From NCBI RefSeq assembly GCF_014696615.1, contig NZ_JACJQJ010000015.1, forward strand, positions 1-64,000: a stretch of DNA of 64,000 nt. Direction: 5' to 3'. Origin of the DNA: Nostoc linckia FACHB-104 (lineage in GTDB: Bacteria > Cyanobacteriota > Cyanobacteriia > Cyanobacteriales > Nostocaceae). Of the stretch, positions 27,910 through 37,857 are shown piece after piece. The notes under the pieces are model-generated. The model had not been told where the DNA came from and made no database searches. It saw only the letters and a list, made by a program, of their open reading frames with translations. The position numbers and the translations under genes were made by a program. How positions within the stretch are numbered: the first letter of the stretch is position 1; the number at the start of each line of letters is the position of its first letter.

Positions 27910-28164
27910 TTGGTAATTAGTAATTGATAGTAAATGTATGGTTGGTAGTGGTTATCATCAAGAAATGTAAAACAAATATCTGGTAATGCCCACACTTTCA
28001 GGTTGAAGACCTACGAGTCTTTCCCTTTGCCCTTTCATCAAGGGTTATTTGCCATAATCTTCTCAAAAATAGAGTGATAAAAAGACGAAATTCTTAGGAA
28101 TTGTTAGCAGAATTCGGTTTATCTTTAAGTTAAAAGACGAATTTCTCCCTATGAAAAATTAGCT

Positions 28165-29598
28165 ATGGCAAGCAGTGAAGCCTTTGATTCTCCGACAAAC
28201 TCCGTAGCTGTGCCAAGGGTCAATCTGCTGACCATGTTTAGGCTAGGCTTGTTTCAAATGGGGTTGAGCATGATGTCAATCCTGACTCTGGGGGTACTTA
28301 ACAGAGTCATGATTCAGGAAATTGCAATTCCCGCAACCTTAGTGTCGTTAGTGCTAGCACTCCCAGCTTTCGTTTCGCCTTCGCGTATTTGGTTTGGTCA
28401 GATATCAGATGCTAAACCCATGTGGGGCTATCATCGTACAGCTTATGTTTGGGTGGGAGCAGCAGTATTTGCGATCGCTGCATTTTTCTCTGTACAGGTA
28501 ATGTGGCAGTTGGATTTTGCTGCCGAAGCTGCTGGCGGTTGGGTATGGACAACTGAAACCCTTGGCTGGACGGCACTGCTGTGCTTGGTTTTTGCTGTCT
28601 ACGGGCTAGCAATTTGTGCTAGCGGTACTGCCTTTGCTGCTTTGCTGGTAGATATCTCGGAAGAAGATAACCGTTCCAAAGTGGTTGGTATTGTCTGGTC
28701 GATGCTGATGGTGGGAATTATTGTTGGCGCAATTATTAGTTCCAGTTTACTGAAGCAATTAACACCAGGAGCCAGCATAGCGACTTTGCAAGCAGCCGTC
28801 AACAAGCTGTTTATGGTTGTGCCAGCTATTGTATTTTGTTTTGCGATCGCAGCCACATTGGGTGTAGAGAAAAAATATTCCCTATATTCCAGACGTTCTC
28901 AAGTAGTCAATCGCGAAGATAGCATCAGCTTACGTAACGCATGGGGAATTTTAACAGCTAGTCGGCAAACAGGCTTGTTTTTTACGTTTTTATTAGTGAT
29001 GACTATTAGCTTGTTTATGCAAGATCCGATTGTGGAACCCTATGCAGGGCAAGTTTTTAATATGCCTTTAGCTGAAAGCACCAAGCTAAACGTGTTTTAT
29101 GGCACGGGTATCCTCATTTCCTACGGCGTAACGGGCTTTGTAATTGTGCCGCGTTTAGGTAAGCGTAGGACTGCGAAATTGGGCTGCATATTAGTAGCTT
29201 GTGCTTCGCTTTTGCTAGGCTTCTCCGGATTTTCAGCGAATCCAGCTTTCTTGAAATTTGGTTTAGTTTTGTTCGGTTTAGCCACTGGTTTTGTCACCAC
29301 CGCAGCAATTAGCTTAATGCTAGATTTGACAGCCGCCGAAGCCGCAGGTACATTTATTGGCGCATGGGGACTAGCACAGTCAATTTCTCGGGGGATTGCT
29401 GTAGTAATTGGTGGCACAGTCTTAGATATAGGACGTAATTTACTACCCAGCTTAGAACTAGCCTATGGACTAGTATTCGTCTTAGAAGCCATAGGAATGT
29501 TGGTATCAATTTGGTTTCTTAATCGCGTCAACGTCACAGAATTTCAAACCAGTACCAAAAAAGCGATCGCTTCTGTATTGGAAAGTGATTTAGATTAA
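28165..29598 (+). CDS. PucC/BCH-family MFS transporter
   Basis: A 477-residue membrane protein with about 12 hydrophobic segments. The N-terminal block FRLGLFQMGLSMMSILTLG, then LNRVMIQEI and SRIWFGQISDAKPMWGYHRT, is the signature of the BCH/PUCC branch of the major facilitator superfamily. Members in purple bacteria act in light-harvesting complex assembly; cyanobacterial members are usually annotated as chlorophyll or pigment-related transporters, and their substrate is not established. No pigment-synthesis gene is adjacent. It is probably transcribed alone; a 255-base spacer precedes it. Confidence 0.88.
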   Translation: MASSEAFDSPTNSVAVPRVNLLTMFRLGLFQMGLSMMSILTLGVLNRVMIQEIAIPATLVSLVLALPAFVSPSRIWFGQISDAKPMWGYHRTAYVWVGAAVFAIAAFFSVQVMWQLDFAAEAAGGWVWTTETLGWTALLCLVFAVYGLAICASGTAFAALLVDISEEDNRSKVVGIVWSMLMVGIIVGAIISSSLLKQLTPGASIATLQAAVNKLFMVVPAIVFCFAIAATLGVEKKYSLYSRRSQVVNREDSISLRNAWGILTASRQTGLFFTFLLVMTISLFMQDPIVEPYAGQVFNMPLAESTKLNVFYGTGILISYGVTGFVIVPRLGKRRTAKLGCILVACASLLLGFSGFSANPAFLKFGLVLFGLATGFVTTAAISLMLDLTAAEAAGTFIGAWGLAQSISRGIAVVIGGTVLDIGRNLLPSLELAYGLVFVLEAIGMLVSIWFLNRVNVTEFQTSTKKAIASVLESDLD

Positions 29599-29600
29599 GT

Positions 29601-29649
29601 GGGCATTGGGCATTGGGCATTGGGCATTGGGCATTGGGCATTGGGCATT
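29601..29649. repeat. 7-bp microsatellite after the PucC-like gene
   Basis: Seven tandem copies of GGGCATT. Related GGGCATA/ATGCCCTAT stretches occur at 32502-32531, 38620-38664 and about 55206-55247, always just beyond stop codons or between genes. Downstream at 29670-29720 a C-rich CCCCAGT array follows. Confidence 0.9.
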
Positions 29650-29756
29650 GATAATGAGTAATAACAATTTCCCCTTTTTCCTTTCCCCTTTCCCCAGTCC
29701 CCAGTCCCCAGTCACCAATGCTTGGCTGAAAGCCTGCTTTGCGCGAGAATGTATCA

Positions 29757-30563
29757 ATGAATGATTTTTGGAATACTATTCTTGATTTTGCCCAAAGCAC
29801 CACTACCAAAGTGGGGAAGCAATTAATGCAGGATTTTGGGCGGGTGCAAGCTTTACATAAAGCTGATGGCACTTTGGTGACGCAAGCTGATAAATGGGCA
29901 GATCAGACAATTAGAGATGCGATCGCTTCTACTTTTCCTGAATACGGTATTTTAACCGAAGAGAGTGACCGTACTTTTCCCGGTACAGAATGGTGCTGGG
30001 TAATTGACCCTTTGGACGGTACAACTAACTTTACGCGGGGTATCCCCATTTGGGGGATTTCTCTGGGTTTACTGTATAAAGGAATTCCAATTTTTGGCTA
30101 TGTTCATGTACCACCGCTAAATCAAACTTTTCATGGTTTTTGGGCTGGTACATCGGGATTAGCAACACCAACTGGAGCATTTCTTAATCATCACCCCATT
30201 CATACCAGCCCTGATGCTCCTAGTAATAATCACTTTTTTAATCTCTGTTCTCGCAGCACCGCCGCAATGCAGCCAGATTTCCCGAGCAAAATTCGGATGC
30301 TGGGTGTAGCTAGCTATAACTTTCTTACAGTTGCTAATGGTGCAGTTTTAGGTGGGATGGAAGCCACGCCGAAAGTTTGGGACTTAGCAGGCGTTTGGGT
30401 AATTGTCCAAGCTGCTGGTGGTACGTGGTTATCGTTAAAATCAGAGCCGTTTCCTCTCTCACCAGGAGTAGATTATAGCGATCGCTCTTTCCCTACTCTT
30501 GTAGTCAGTCGCCCAGAATTGGTTTCCGTATTTACACCATTTTTGGCTGCTGTAAAAATTTAA
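29757..30563 (+). CDS. Inositol monophosphatase family protein
   Basis: Mg-dependent, Li-sensitive phosphatase superfamily (IMPase/HisN/CysQ-like). The protein is 268 residues from the ATG at 29757; a TTG 18 bases upstream is possible but less likely. Motifs present are EESDRTFPG, the metal site DPLDGTTNFTRG, and the C-terminal EATPKVWDLAGVWVIVQAAGG with the conserved WD. Substrate could be inositol phosphate, histidinol phosphate or another sugar phosphate; neighbours give no clue. A clear terminator follows. Confidence 0.9.
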   Translation: MNDFWNTILDFAQSTTTKVGKQLMQDFGRVQALHKADGTLVTQADKWADQTIRDAIASTFPEYGILTEESDRTFPGTEWCWVIDPLDGTTNFTRGIPIWGISLGLLYKGIPIFGYVHVPPLNQTFHGFWAGTSGLATPTGAFLNHHPIHTSPDAPSNNHFFNLCSRSTAAMQPDFPSKIRMLGVASYNFLTVANGAVLGGMEATPKVWDLAGVWVIVQAAGGTWLSLKSEPFPLSPGVDYSDRSFPTLVVSRPELVSVFTPFLAAVKI

Positions 30564-30608
30564 ACAGCTTGCCTAAAAAAATTATTCTAGCTAGAGAATA
30601 TACAGCTT

Positions 30609-30636
30609 AAACCCTTGCTCAACAAGGGTTTTATCA
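30609..30636 (+). terminator. Terminator hairpin after the inositol phosphatase gene
   Basis: AAACCCTTG at 30609-30617 pairs perfectly with CAAGGGTTT at 30623-30631 around a 5-base loop; the right arm runs into TTTTATC. It lies 45 bases after the stop codon. Confidence 0.75.
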
Positions 30637-30801
30637 TATTTACCTCTAGTCTCTAATATTACATTCAACATCTAAGATCTAAAATTATTTGACTCTGGGC
30701 AACATCTGCAAAAATATGACACTTGCGTAAGTTTGAAACTCATTTATACTGTGTTGTCATTCACCTATTTTTGCATTCAGCTTACTGAGTATAAAAGAGT
30801 C

Positions 30802-31380
30802 ATGTTGTCCAATATAGAATTAATGCGAGTATTTGTTTATAATTCCATCCAAAAACAGCAAGTATTGTTGTCAAACTCTGTGTTGACAGCGCAAACAGTA
30901 TATAAAAGTAACCAAGTAATGACAAAAGCCGAAGGAGTGATTGCTACAGCCGAACTCGCGAAGGAGCCAGCAACATTCTCAATTAATGCTACTTCAGCCC
31001 ATTGGGAAATGATGAATGAAGCATTAGCAGACCACAGTTATATTCTGACGGGAGAAATAGATCATCGGGGCTTCTATGAGTATCGATACTGCCAAATACC
31101 CAGTGGCTATAAAATGCATGGTACTAAATCGGTATTTTTATGGCGTGCTTGGTGGAAATACCGTAAATATGCCTTACAGTTAGGTTTTTCTTTAGAACTC
31201 CTAATCAGACACAGAAATGCATGGTATCCCATTAGAGATTTAACTATTAGTGATGGACTTCTCTATATCAAAACCTTAGGTAATGAGATAGCAGTTCATT
31301 CAGACGATCTAGTAATTTGGTTAAGTAGAACTCAGGCAAACAAGAATGAAGGCTCTACTGTAATTCAAGATAAAAAATAA
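30802..31380 (+). CDS. Hypothetical protein, unrecognised
   Basis: An uninterrupted frame continues to 31380. I place the start at ATG 30802 (MLSNIELMRVF, 192 aa); a TTG at 30733 would add a hydrophobic 23 residues, and an ATG at 30820 is also possible. The C-terminal half looks like a compact domain rich in Trp and Tyr (HWEMMNEALADHSY, KSVFLWRAWWKYRKYALQLG, YPIRDLTISDGLLYIKTLG). I do not recognise a family. It has no membrane segment with the shorter start. It sits alone between a terminator and a dehydrogenase gene. Confidence 0.6.
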   Translation: MLSNIELMRVFVYNSIQKQQVLLSNSVLTAQTVYKSNQVMTKAEGVIATAELAKEPATFSINATSAHWEMMNEALADHSYILTGEIDHRGFYEYRYCQIPSGYKMHGTKSVFLWRAWWKYRKYALQLGFSLELLIRHRNAWYPIRDLTISDGLLYIKTLGNEIAVHSDDLVIWLSRTQANKNEGSTVIQDKK

Positions 31381-31478
31381 GAGTAATTTGATACTTTACA
31401 CTATTGAAATAATTAACCAGCACAATAATTGATACACTCTCAAATTTAGAATATATCTGTTATTGCGGCTCAATCACC

Positions 31479-32435
31479 ATGAAAGGAATTTGGCTCGAAA
31501 ACAATCAATTGCAATTACGCACAGATATCCCAACTCCAGAACCGCCACCAGGAGAAGCTCTTGTGCGTGTATTGCGTGCAGGTATTTGCAACACCGATTT
31601 AGAATTGCTCAGAGGCTACTATCCCTACAGTGGAATTTTAGGGCATGAATTTGTTGGGGTTGTGGAACAAGGGCCAGAAAACTTACTAAATAGGCGGGTA
31701 GTTGGCGAAATTAACGCAGTCTGCGGACATTGCCGATTTTGTCGCAGTGGTAATTCAACTCACTGTGAAAACCGCACTGTATTAGGGATTGTTAATCGCC
31801 ACGGAGCTTTTGCAGAATACCTCTGTTTACCCGTCGAGAATCTCCATCCTGTACCGGACAATGTACCCACAGAAATAGCAACATTCACTGAACCGATAGC
31901 AGCCGCCTTAGAAATTCAGCAACAAGTAGCTTTAAGTGCAAATGACAGAGTCCTAGTAGTTGGAGATGGTAAGCTAGGACAATTAGTAGCACAAACAATA
32001 GCGTTAACAGGCTGTGAACTTTTAGTAATAGGTCGTCATCCTGAAAAACTGGCTAATTTGGCAGCGAGAGGCATTAAAACAGGTTTAGCCACAGATGTCA
32101 AAGATAAATTTTTCGATATTTCCGTAGAGTGTACTGGGAATCCCGAAGGATTTGCGATCGCACGCCGCGCCCTACGCCCTCGCGGTACATTAGTACTCAA
32201 AAGTACCTATGCTGGCAATCTCAACTTAGATGTCTCGTCTTTGGTAGTAGACGAAATCACGCTCATTGGTTCTCGTTGTGGCCCCTTCCCCGCCGCACTG
32301 CAATTGCTAGCCACCGAACAACTAGACGTAAACCCCCTAATTCATGCCCGCTACCACCTCAGCGATGGGCTTGCAGCCTTTGAACACGCTCAAACTCGAG
32401 GTGTTTTAAAAGTATTGTTGGAGATTGGGGACTAG
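31479..32435 (+). CDS. Zinc-dependent medium-chain alcohol dehydrogenase
   Basis: NAD(P)-dependent oxidoreductase of the MDR superfamily, 318 residues. Catalytic zinc ligands are C37 (GICNTD) and the H56-E57 pair (GILGHEFVG). The structural zinc loop is intact with C82, C85, C88 and C96. The Rossmann segment VLVVGDGKLGQLVAQ lies near residue 155. Sequence type is close to threonine/sorbitol dehydrogenase-like members; the substrate cannot be told. It is convergent with ilvD on the opposite strand, with G-rich and ATGCCCTAT repeats in the short gap. Confidence 0.9.
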   Translation: MKGIWLENNQLQLRTDIPTPEPPPGEALVRVLRAGICNTDLELLRGYYPYSGILGHEFVGVVEQGPENLLNRRVVGEINAVCGHCRFCRSGNSTHCENRTVLGIVNRHGAFAEYLCLPVENLHPVPDNVPTEIATFTEPIAAALEIQQQVALSANDRVLVVGDGKLGQLVAQTIALTGCELLVIGRHPEKLANLAARGIKTGLATDVKDKFFDISVECTGNPEGFAIARRALRPRGTLVLKSTYAGNLNLDVSSLVVDEITLIGSRCGPFPAALQLLATEQLDVNPLIHARYHLSDGLAAFEHAQTRGVLKVLLEIGD

Positions 32436-32501
32436 GGGCTGAGGATGAAGGAGATGAGGAGACAAGGTGACAAGGGGACAAGGTAAGAAATTCCAATTAC
32501 C

Positions 32502-32531
32502 ATGCCCCATGCCCTATGCCCTATGCCCTAT
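32502..32531. repeat. ATGCCCTATGCCC microsatellite reaching the ilvD stop codon
   Basis: Four CATGCCC/TATGCCC units of 7 bp run into the minus-strand ilvD stop codon (32528-32530). The unit is the reverse complement of the GGGCATA/GGGCATT repeats at 29601 and 38620. Confidence 0.8.
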
Positions 32532-34216
32532 TCAAACAAATCCAAATCGGTTACAGCACCAAGGCTACTAGAAGCCACTAATTTGGCATATTTTCCTAGC
32601 ACACCTTTGGTGTAACGGGGTTTTGGAGGTTGCCAATTGGCACGACGACGCGCTAATTCTTCGTCGGAGATGTTTAACTGTAATAAACGTGAGGGCGCAT
32701 CGATTGTAATGCTATCGCCTTCTTCGACAAGAGCGATCGCACCGCCTACGGCTGCTTCTGGTGCAACGTGCCCCACTACCATGCCGTAGGTACCGCCAGA
32801 GAAACGCCCATCGGTGATTAATCCCACGGAATCGCCCAAACCAGCACCAATAATTGCTGAGGTGGGAGCTAGCATTTCGCGCATACCGGGGCCTCCCTTC
32901 GGCCCTTCGTAGCGAATGACTAGAATATCACCTGGCTTAATTTTGCCTGCCAAAATTGCATTTAAAGAGTCTTCTTCTGACTCAAATACTTTTGCTGGCC
33001 CGGTAATTGTCGGTTTTTTAACTCCGGTAATTTTTGCTACTGCGCCTTCAGTCGCTAAGTTACCTTTCAGAATAGCCAAGTGTCCTTGAGGATACATTGG
33101 GTTATTCCAAGGACGAATCACATCTTGATCAGCAGATGGTTCTTCTGGTACATCTGCCAAGACTTCAGCGATAGTTTGACCGCTAATTGTCAGGCAATCA
33201 CCGTGAATTAAGCCATGTGCTAGTAGCATTTTCATGACTTGAGGAATACCCCCACCCTTGTGTAAATCCGTAGCCACATATCTACCGCTTGGTTTTAAAT
33301 CACACAATACAGGCACGCGCCCACGGATAGTTTCAAAGTCATCAATAGTTAATTCCACACCAGCAGCACGGGCGATCGCCAAAAAGTGTAACACTGCATT
33401 TGTGGAACCACCAACAGCCATAATTACGGAAATGGCGTTTTCTATAGATTTGCGGGTAATAATTTGGCGGGGTAGGATTTGCTTACGAATTGCTTCTACT
33501 AAAACAGCCGCAGATTTTGCTGTACTATCAGCCTTTTCTGCATCTTCAGCTGCCATAGTAGAAGAATAGGGTAAACTCATACCCATAGCTTCAAAAGCTG
33601 AAGACATAGTATTAGCTGTATACATCCCACCGCAGGAACCAGCACCAGGACAAGCGTTGCGTTCGACTTGTGTTAATTCATTTTCGTCAATTTTGCCGGC
33701 GCTATATTGACCTACAGCTTCAAAGGAACTAACAACCGTTAAATCCTTACCGTTATAGTGTCCGGGTTTAATCGTACCACCATAAACAAAAATAGCAGGG
33801 ATATTCATGCGTGCCATAGCAATCATTGCCCCTGGCATATTTTTATCACAACCACCAATAGCCAGTACGCCATCCATACTTTGTCCAGTAACCGCAGTTT
33901 CAATTGAATCTGCAATTACTTCTCGCGAGACTAGGGAATATTTCATCCCTTCCGTTCCCATCGAAATTCCGTCACTAATAGTAATTGTGCCGAAAATTTG
34001 GGGCATTGCCCCTGCAGTTTTTACAGCAGTTTCTGCTCTTAGCGCGAGTTGATTAATCCCCATATTACAAGGGGTAATAGTGCTGTAACCATTGGCAATA
34101 CCCACAATGGCTTTATTAAAATCTTCATCCTGAAAACCAACTGCACGCAGCATTGCTCTATTAGGCGAACGCTGCACCCCTTGCGTTACAACTTGGCTTC
34201 TTAAATTCTCCGACAT
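32528..34216 (-). CDS. ilvD: Dihydroxy-acid dehydratase
   Basis: Iron-sulfur enzyme of branched-chain amino acid synthesis that dehydrates 2,3-dihydroxy-isovalerate and -methylvalerate to the keto acids. The 562-residue length is typical. Cluster-ligand cysteines are in GGCDKNMPG and [15 protein letters not shown]. The late [18 protein letters not shown] carries the serine of the active site. A run of [19 protein letters not shown] confirms the family. It is apparently monocistronic, with a 435-base region upstream. Confidence 0.97.
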   Translation of the reverse strand: MSENLRSQVVTQGVQRSPNRAMLRAVGFQDEDFNKAIVGIANGYSTITPCNMGINQLALRAETAVKTAGAMPQIFGTITISDGISMGTEGMKYSLVSREVIADSIETAVTGQSMDGVLAIGGCDKNMPGAMIAMARMNIPAIFVYGGTIKPGHYNGKDLTVVSSFEAVGQYSAGKIDENELTQVERNACPGAGSCGGMYTANTMSSAFEAMGMSLPYSSTMAAEDAEKADSTAKSAAVLVEAIRKQILPRQIITRKSIENAISVIMAVGGSTNAVLHFLAIARAAGVELTIDDFETIRGRVPVLCDLKPSGRYVATDLHKGGGIPQVMKMLLAHGLIHGDCLTISGQTIAEVLADVPEEPSADQDVIRPWNNPMYPQGHLAILKGNLATEGAVAKITGVKKPTITGPAKVFESEEDSLNAILAGKIKPGDILVIRYEGPKGGPGMREMLAPTSAIIGAGLGDSVGLITDGRFSGGTYGMVVGHVAPEAAVGGAIALVEEGDSITIDAPSRLLQLNISDEELARRRANWQPPKPRYTKGVLGKYAKLVASSSLGAVTDLDLFE

Positions 34217-34651
34217 CTTTTTTCCTTTCCTGCCATCATCGCAACAGTTGCGATCGTGTTAGTTGATTTTCTCATGCAGAATCAGCACGATAAAGCATGA
34301 GCCATTATTGATTATTCATTAGTTATTTAACTTAGTACAATATTGCACAACTTCATCAAATATTAAGCTTGGTAAAATTCTTTCGTTGTTAGCAATGCCC
34401 ACTCTAGGGTTAGTGAGCATGGTATGGGAGCGCTTACACAAAGAAATGCGCCTCCAAGCAAAGAGATACCATTACCTATTTCCTACGCTTGGGCGCGTTT
34501 GCTACCCGCTATGAGAATTATGGTGTCTGGCGTGGGAATCATAACAATTAGAGGTTCTTTTAAGGCTGACTGCTTGTACTTGCAATACCTTGCTGAATTC
34601 TAAGTTTGCAAGTTTCCCAATTTTCTAGTTGCATGGCAGACGAGCAAATAA
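34217..34651. other. Divergent intergenic region between ilvD and a histidine kinase
   Basis: No gene or known RNA is recognised in 435 bases. It must hold the promoters of both flanking divergent genes. A GC-richer island at about 34425-34540 (containing GGGAGCGCTTACAC and CGCTTGGGCGCG) differs from the AT-rich surroundings and may be a decayed interspersed repeat. Confidence 0.4.
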
Positions 34652-36424
34652 ATGATGATTCAAAACAAAATTATTTTTGGTTACGCTGTGGTTTTAAGCA
34701 TTGCAGTAGTTGGTACTATAGCAGGTTTAACAACCGGAAATTACTACCAGCAACAAGCCTTACAAGAACGCAAAAATGCTAGTGATGAACTTAAGTTTTT
34801 AAGTAATTTACAAGTTCAAATATTGTACAACAGGCCTGCCAAACAGTTATCACCTTATCTGACGAATCAGCTATTATTTCGGCGTGAAAGTAATAAATTT
34901 ATTCAGCGCCTTGAAAAAATCAGAAGCCTGCTGAAAAATCACTATACTCTTGAACAACATACTCATAATATAGAACTAGAATCCTTATTATATAAGTATG
35001 AAAAAACTCTAGCAACTATTTCCCAACACGCGAATTTTTTTGTGGAACAAGTTGAGCCTCTGACTACTTCACCTAAAGAGAAAATAAAAGCTGAACAAGC
35101 ACTAGTAAATTTTGTTAAAAGTCCAGAGTTTGTTGCCTTTATAGAGTTTCCTGAACAATTACAATCATTTTACGAATTAGCACATCAACGCGAGGTTGCG
35201 AGCGTAGAAGTTCTTACCAAGGCTGAAGCTTTGCGAACTCAAATTATTCTATTGAGTCTAGTCTTATCTATAATTATTGCTGTTGCCTTAACTCTTTATA
35301 CTAGCCGAGCCATTGCCCTACCAATTCAAAAAGCTACAAAAGTAGCTCGGCAAATTAACCAGGAAAGCAACTTTGATTTACAAATACCAATTATCAGCAA
35401 TGATGAGGTAGGAATATTAGCTGATGCTATGAATCAATTGATTGTACAAGTAAAGCATCTCTTGGCAGAAATAAATCAGAAAAATATTGTTTTGCAAGAA
35501 GCTTTGCAAACTCTCAATCATCAACAAATACAATTGATTCAAGCAGAAAAAATGTTAAGTCTGGGACAATTAGTAGCAGGGATTGCTCATGAAATTAACA
35601 ACCCTGTAAACTTCATTCACGGTAATCTGACTCATATCCATAAGTCTACTCAAGATTTATTAAACTTTATTCAACTCTTCCAAAATTACTATCCTCATCC
35701 TGTTGCTGAATTACAAATAGCAGCCGAGGAAATTGACTTAAAATTTTTGCAGGAAGATTTGCCGAAGATTATTGCTTCTATGGAATTAGGAACTGAACGT
35801 ATTAGTCAGATTGTACTATCACTGAGAAATTTTTCTCGCATTGATGAAGCGGATTTAAAAGCAGTAGATATTCATCAGGGTATCGATAATACTCTGATGA
35901 TTCTGCAACATCGCATTCAATCACAAACAGCAAAACTAGAAATTCAAATAATCCAAGAATATAGCCATTTACCTTTAGTAGAATGCTACGCTGGAGAACT
36001 GAATCAGGTATTTATAAATATTCTTAATAATGCAATTGATGCGTTGGAACAGCGCTATCACCAGGAAACTGTTAAGGAAATTTCTATCAACCCTCCGCAA
36101 ATTACAATTAAGACCAGGATGCTAAATGAGGATTGGATAGAAATTGCGATCGCAGATAATGGCTGTGGAATTCCTCTTGATATTCAAAAATTGATATTCG
36201 ATCCCTTTTTCACAACCAAGTCTGTAGGTAAAGGTACTGGCATAGGTATGTCAATTAGTTATCATATCATTACAGAAAAGCATCGTGGCAAGCTAGAATT
36301 TTTTTCCACCCCTGGGAAAGAAACAGAATTTTTTATTCAAATTCCCATCGGTCAAAAGCAGCCACAACCTGCTTGTGAGGCTAACATTAACGCTCTCAGC
36401 TTGACAGCCTTAACTGAGGATTAA
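34652..36424 (+). CDS. Membrane sensor histidine kinase with HAMP
   Basis: A 590-residue orphan kinase. It has a membrane helix near 9-29, a helical extracytoplasmic domain (about 30-190), a second helix near 193-215 (IILLSLVLSIIIAVALTLY), HAMP (about 216-270), a coiled coil, and a HisKA-type box with H313 in LVAGIAHEINNPVNF. The ATPase domain has NILNNAIDAL, ADNGCGIPLD and GKGTGIGMSIS. The AHEINNP box is the ATP-kinase class common in cyanobacterial orphan kinases. No response regulator is adjacent. Its stop overlaps by 4 bases the convergent small gene on the other strand. Confidence 0.92.
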   Translation: MMIQNKIIFGYAVVLSIAVVGTIAGLTTGNYYQQQALQERKNASDELKFLSNLQVQILYNRPAKQLSPYLTNQLLFRRESNKFIQRLEKIRSLLKNHYTLEQHTHNIELESLLYKYEKTLATISQHANFFVEQVEPLTTSPKEKIKAEQALVNFVKSPEFVAFIEFPEQLQSFYELAHQREVASVEVLTKAEALRTQIILLSLVLSIIIAVALTLYTSRAIALPIQKATKVARQINQESNFDLQIPIISNDEVGILADAMNQLIVQVKHLLAEINQKNIVLQEALQTLNHQQIQLIQAEKMLSLGQLVAGIAHEINNPVNFIHGNLTHIHKSTQDLLNFIQLFQNYYPHPVAELQIAAEEIDLKFLQEDLPKIIASMELGTERISQIVLSLRNFSRIDEADLKAVDIHQGIDNTLMILQHRIQSQTAKLEIQIIQEYSHLPLVECYAGELNQVFINILNNAIDALEQRYHQETVKEISINPPQITIKTRMLNEDWIEIAIADNGCGIPLDIQKLIFDPFFTTKSVGKGTGIGMSISYHIITEKHRGKLEFFSTPGKETEFFIQIPIGQKQPQPACEANINALSLTALTED

Positions 36425-36702
36425 CCCTGTTGTAAAAATTCAACCTTGGGTAACAAAGGATCAGTCACAATACCTATTCCATAAAAACCCCAACGTTTGA
36501 GTAAACTATTTATCTGTGTCCCAGGAATAGATTCTACCGCAAAGCGATTTGCTACCTCTGCGGCGTGGGTATTGAGATAGCTAAGAGCATCAAAGTGTTC
36601 TTTAAATAACAACAAATAACCCGATGTTTCAGCATCGGGACGAGCCGTTAAATAACGACCATCAGATCTGGAACGCACTAAATAATAGACTTCTGAGAGC
36701 AT
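36421..36702 (-). CDS. Conserved hypothetical small protein
   Basis: Start set at ATG 36702 (MLSEVYYLVRSRSDGRYL), giving 93 residues; the frame to 36747 only adds Pro-rich residues from a repeat. The protein reads as one compact alpha/beta domain with SEVYYLVRSRSDGRYLTARP, a helix KEHFDALSYLNTHAAEVANRF, and a C-terminal WGFYGIGIVTDPLLPKVEFL. I believe similar small proteins are conserved in cyanobacteria, without function. The last four bases overlap the end of the convergent kinase gene. Confidence 0.75.
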   Translation of the reverse strand: MLSEVYYLVRSRSDGRYLTARPDAETSGYLLLFKEHFDALSYLNTHAAEVANRFAVESIPGTQINSLLKRWGFYGIGIVTDPLLPKVEFLQQG

Positions 36703-36786
36703 GGAGACGGAAGGGAAGGGGGGAGAAGGGAGACAAGGAGGATACAAATAACTTTTGACTTTTGACTCTTGACTTTTGACTCTTGA

Positions 36787-37836
36787 CTAATTTAAATTTT
36801 CTAGGCGAATGCGTGGATCGGCAACTTTGAGCAGTAAATCAGCGGCTAGATTACCTGCAATTAACAGGACTGCGCCCATAACTAAACTTGCCATTAATAA
36901 ATACAAGTCTTGAGCTTGTAAAGCCTGTAAAGCTAATCTTCCTAAACCGGGCCAGTTGAAGAACTGTTCGGCAATAAATGCACCGTTTAATAAGCCAGCT
37001 AACTCAAAACCCAATAAGGTGATTAGAGGGTTAATAGCATTACGCAGAGCATGAACATAAATTACGCGGTTTTCTGGTAATCCTTTGGCGCGAGCTGTTT
37101 GAATGTAATCTTGACGCAGCACATCCAACAATTCGCCGCGCGTAATGCGTTGTAAACCAGCAAAGCTAGTAATTGACAGTGCGATCGTTGGTAAAATCAT
37201 GTGCCAAGCAACATCGAGAACCCTGCCAAACCAATTCAATTCCCAGTGATTGATGCTAGTCATATCACCCACAGGAAAAATAGGTGAGGTGACTTGGGCG
37301 ACAATCAGCAAGAAGAGGGCAGTGATAAAACTGGGAAATCCTTGCCCAGCATAGCTAATTACCTGTAAAACCCGGTCAACCAGTTTATTTTGCTTCACTG
37401 CGGCAATGATGCCTAAGGGAATAGCGATCGCCCATGTCACAATTAAAGAAGCGATCGCTAATAGCAAAGTCGCCCGTATGCGCTCTCCTAACAGCGACGC
37501 TACTGAGCGTTGGTACACAAAACTTGTGCCAAAATCACCTTTACTAAAGATTCTCCATAGCCAAAACCCAAATTGCTCCGGCCAGGACTTATCCAAACCA
37601 AACTGGCGCTTAATTTCCTCAATTCTTTCTGGGGAAATTTTTGGGTTTTGCCGTAATGTATCTACATAATCCCCTGGAGCCAGTTGAATAATGAAAAATG
37701 ATAATGCAGAGGCCAAAAATAAAGTCAGTAGCGCCTGTAATAACCTTTTCATTACATAAATAAAAGTCTCACTCGTGATTAGCCTAATTAGCCAGTCTCG
37801 ACTTGTCTCCAGTGAAATTTTTGTAGAAGATGTCAT
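36787..37836 (-). CDS. ABC transporter permease of the DppB/OppB type
   Basis: Inner-membrane permease of 349 residues, probably for peptides, nickel or a related solute. It has an N-terminal helix (MKRLLQALLTLFLASALSFF), the oligopeptide-permease region FFIIQLAPGDYVDTLR, about six membrane segments, and the ATPase-contact EAA loop DYIQTARAKGLPENRVIYVH. The true start may be the internal Met at residue 29. The usual partners (second permease, ATPases, binding protein) are not in this neighbourhood, so they must be elsewhere, as is common in cyanobacteria. Confidence 0.9.
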   Translation of the reverse strand: MTSSTKISLETSRDWLIRLITSETFIYVMKRLLQALLTLFLASALSFFIIQLAPGDYVDTLRQNPKISPERIEEIKRQFGLDKSWPEQFGFWLWRIFSKGDFGTSFVYQRSVASLLGERIRATLLLAIASLIVTWAIAIPLGIIAAVKQNKLVDRVLQVISYAGQGFPSFITALFLLIVAQVTSPIFPVGDMTSINHWELNWFGRVLDVAWHMILPTIALSITSFAGLQRITRGELLDVLRQDYIQTARAKGLPENRVIYVHALRNAINPLITLLGFELAGLLNGAFIAEQFFNWPGLGRLALQALQAQDLYLLMASLVMGAVLLIAGNLAADLLLKVADPRIRLENLN

Positions 37837-37857
37837 ACGCGGTTAGTCAAAGGTGCT

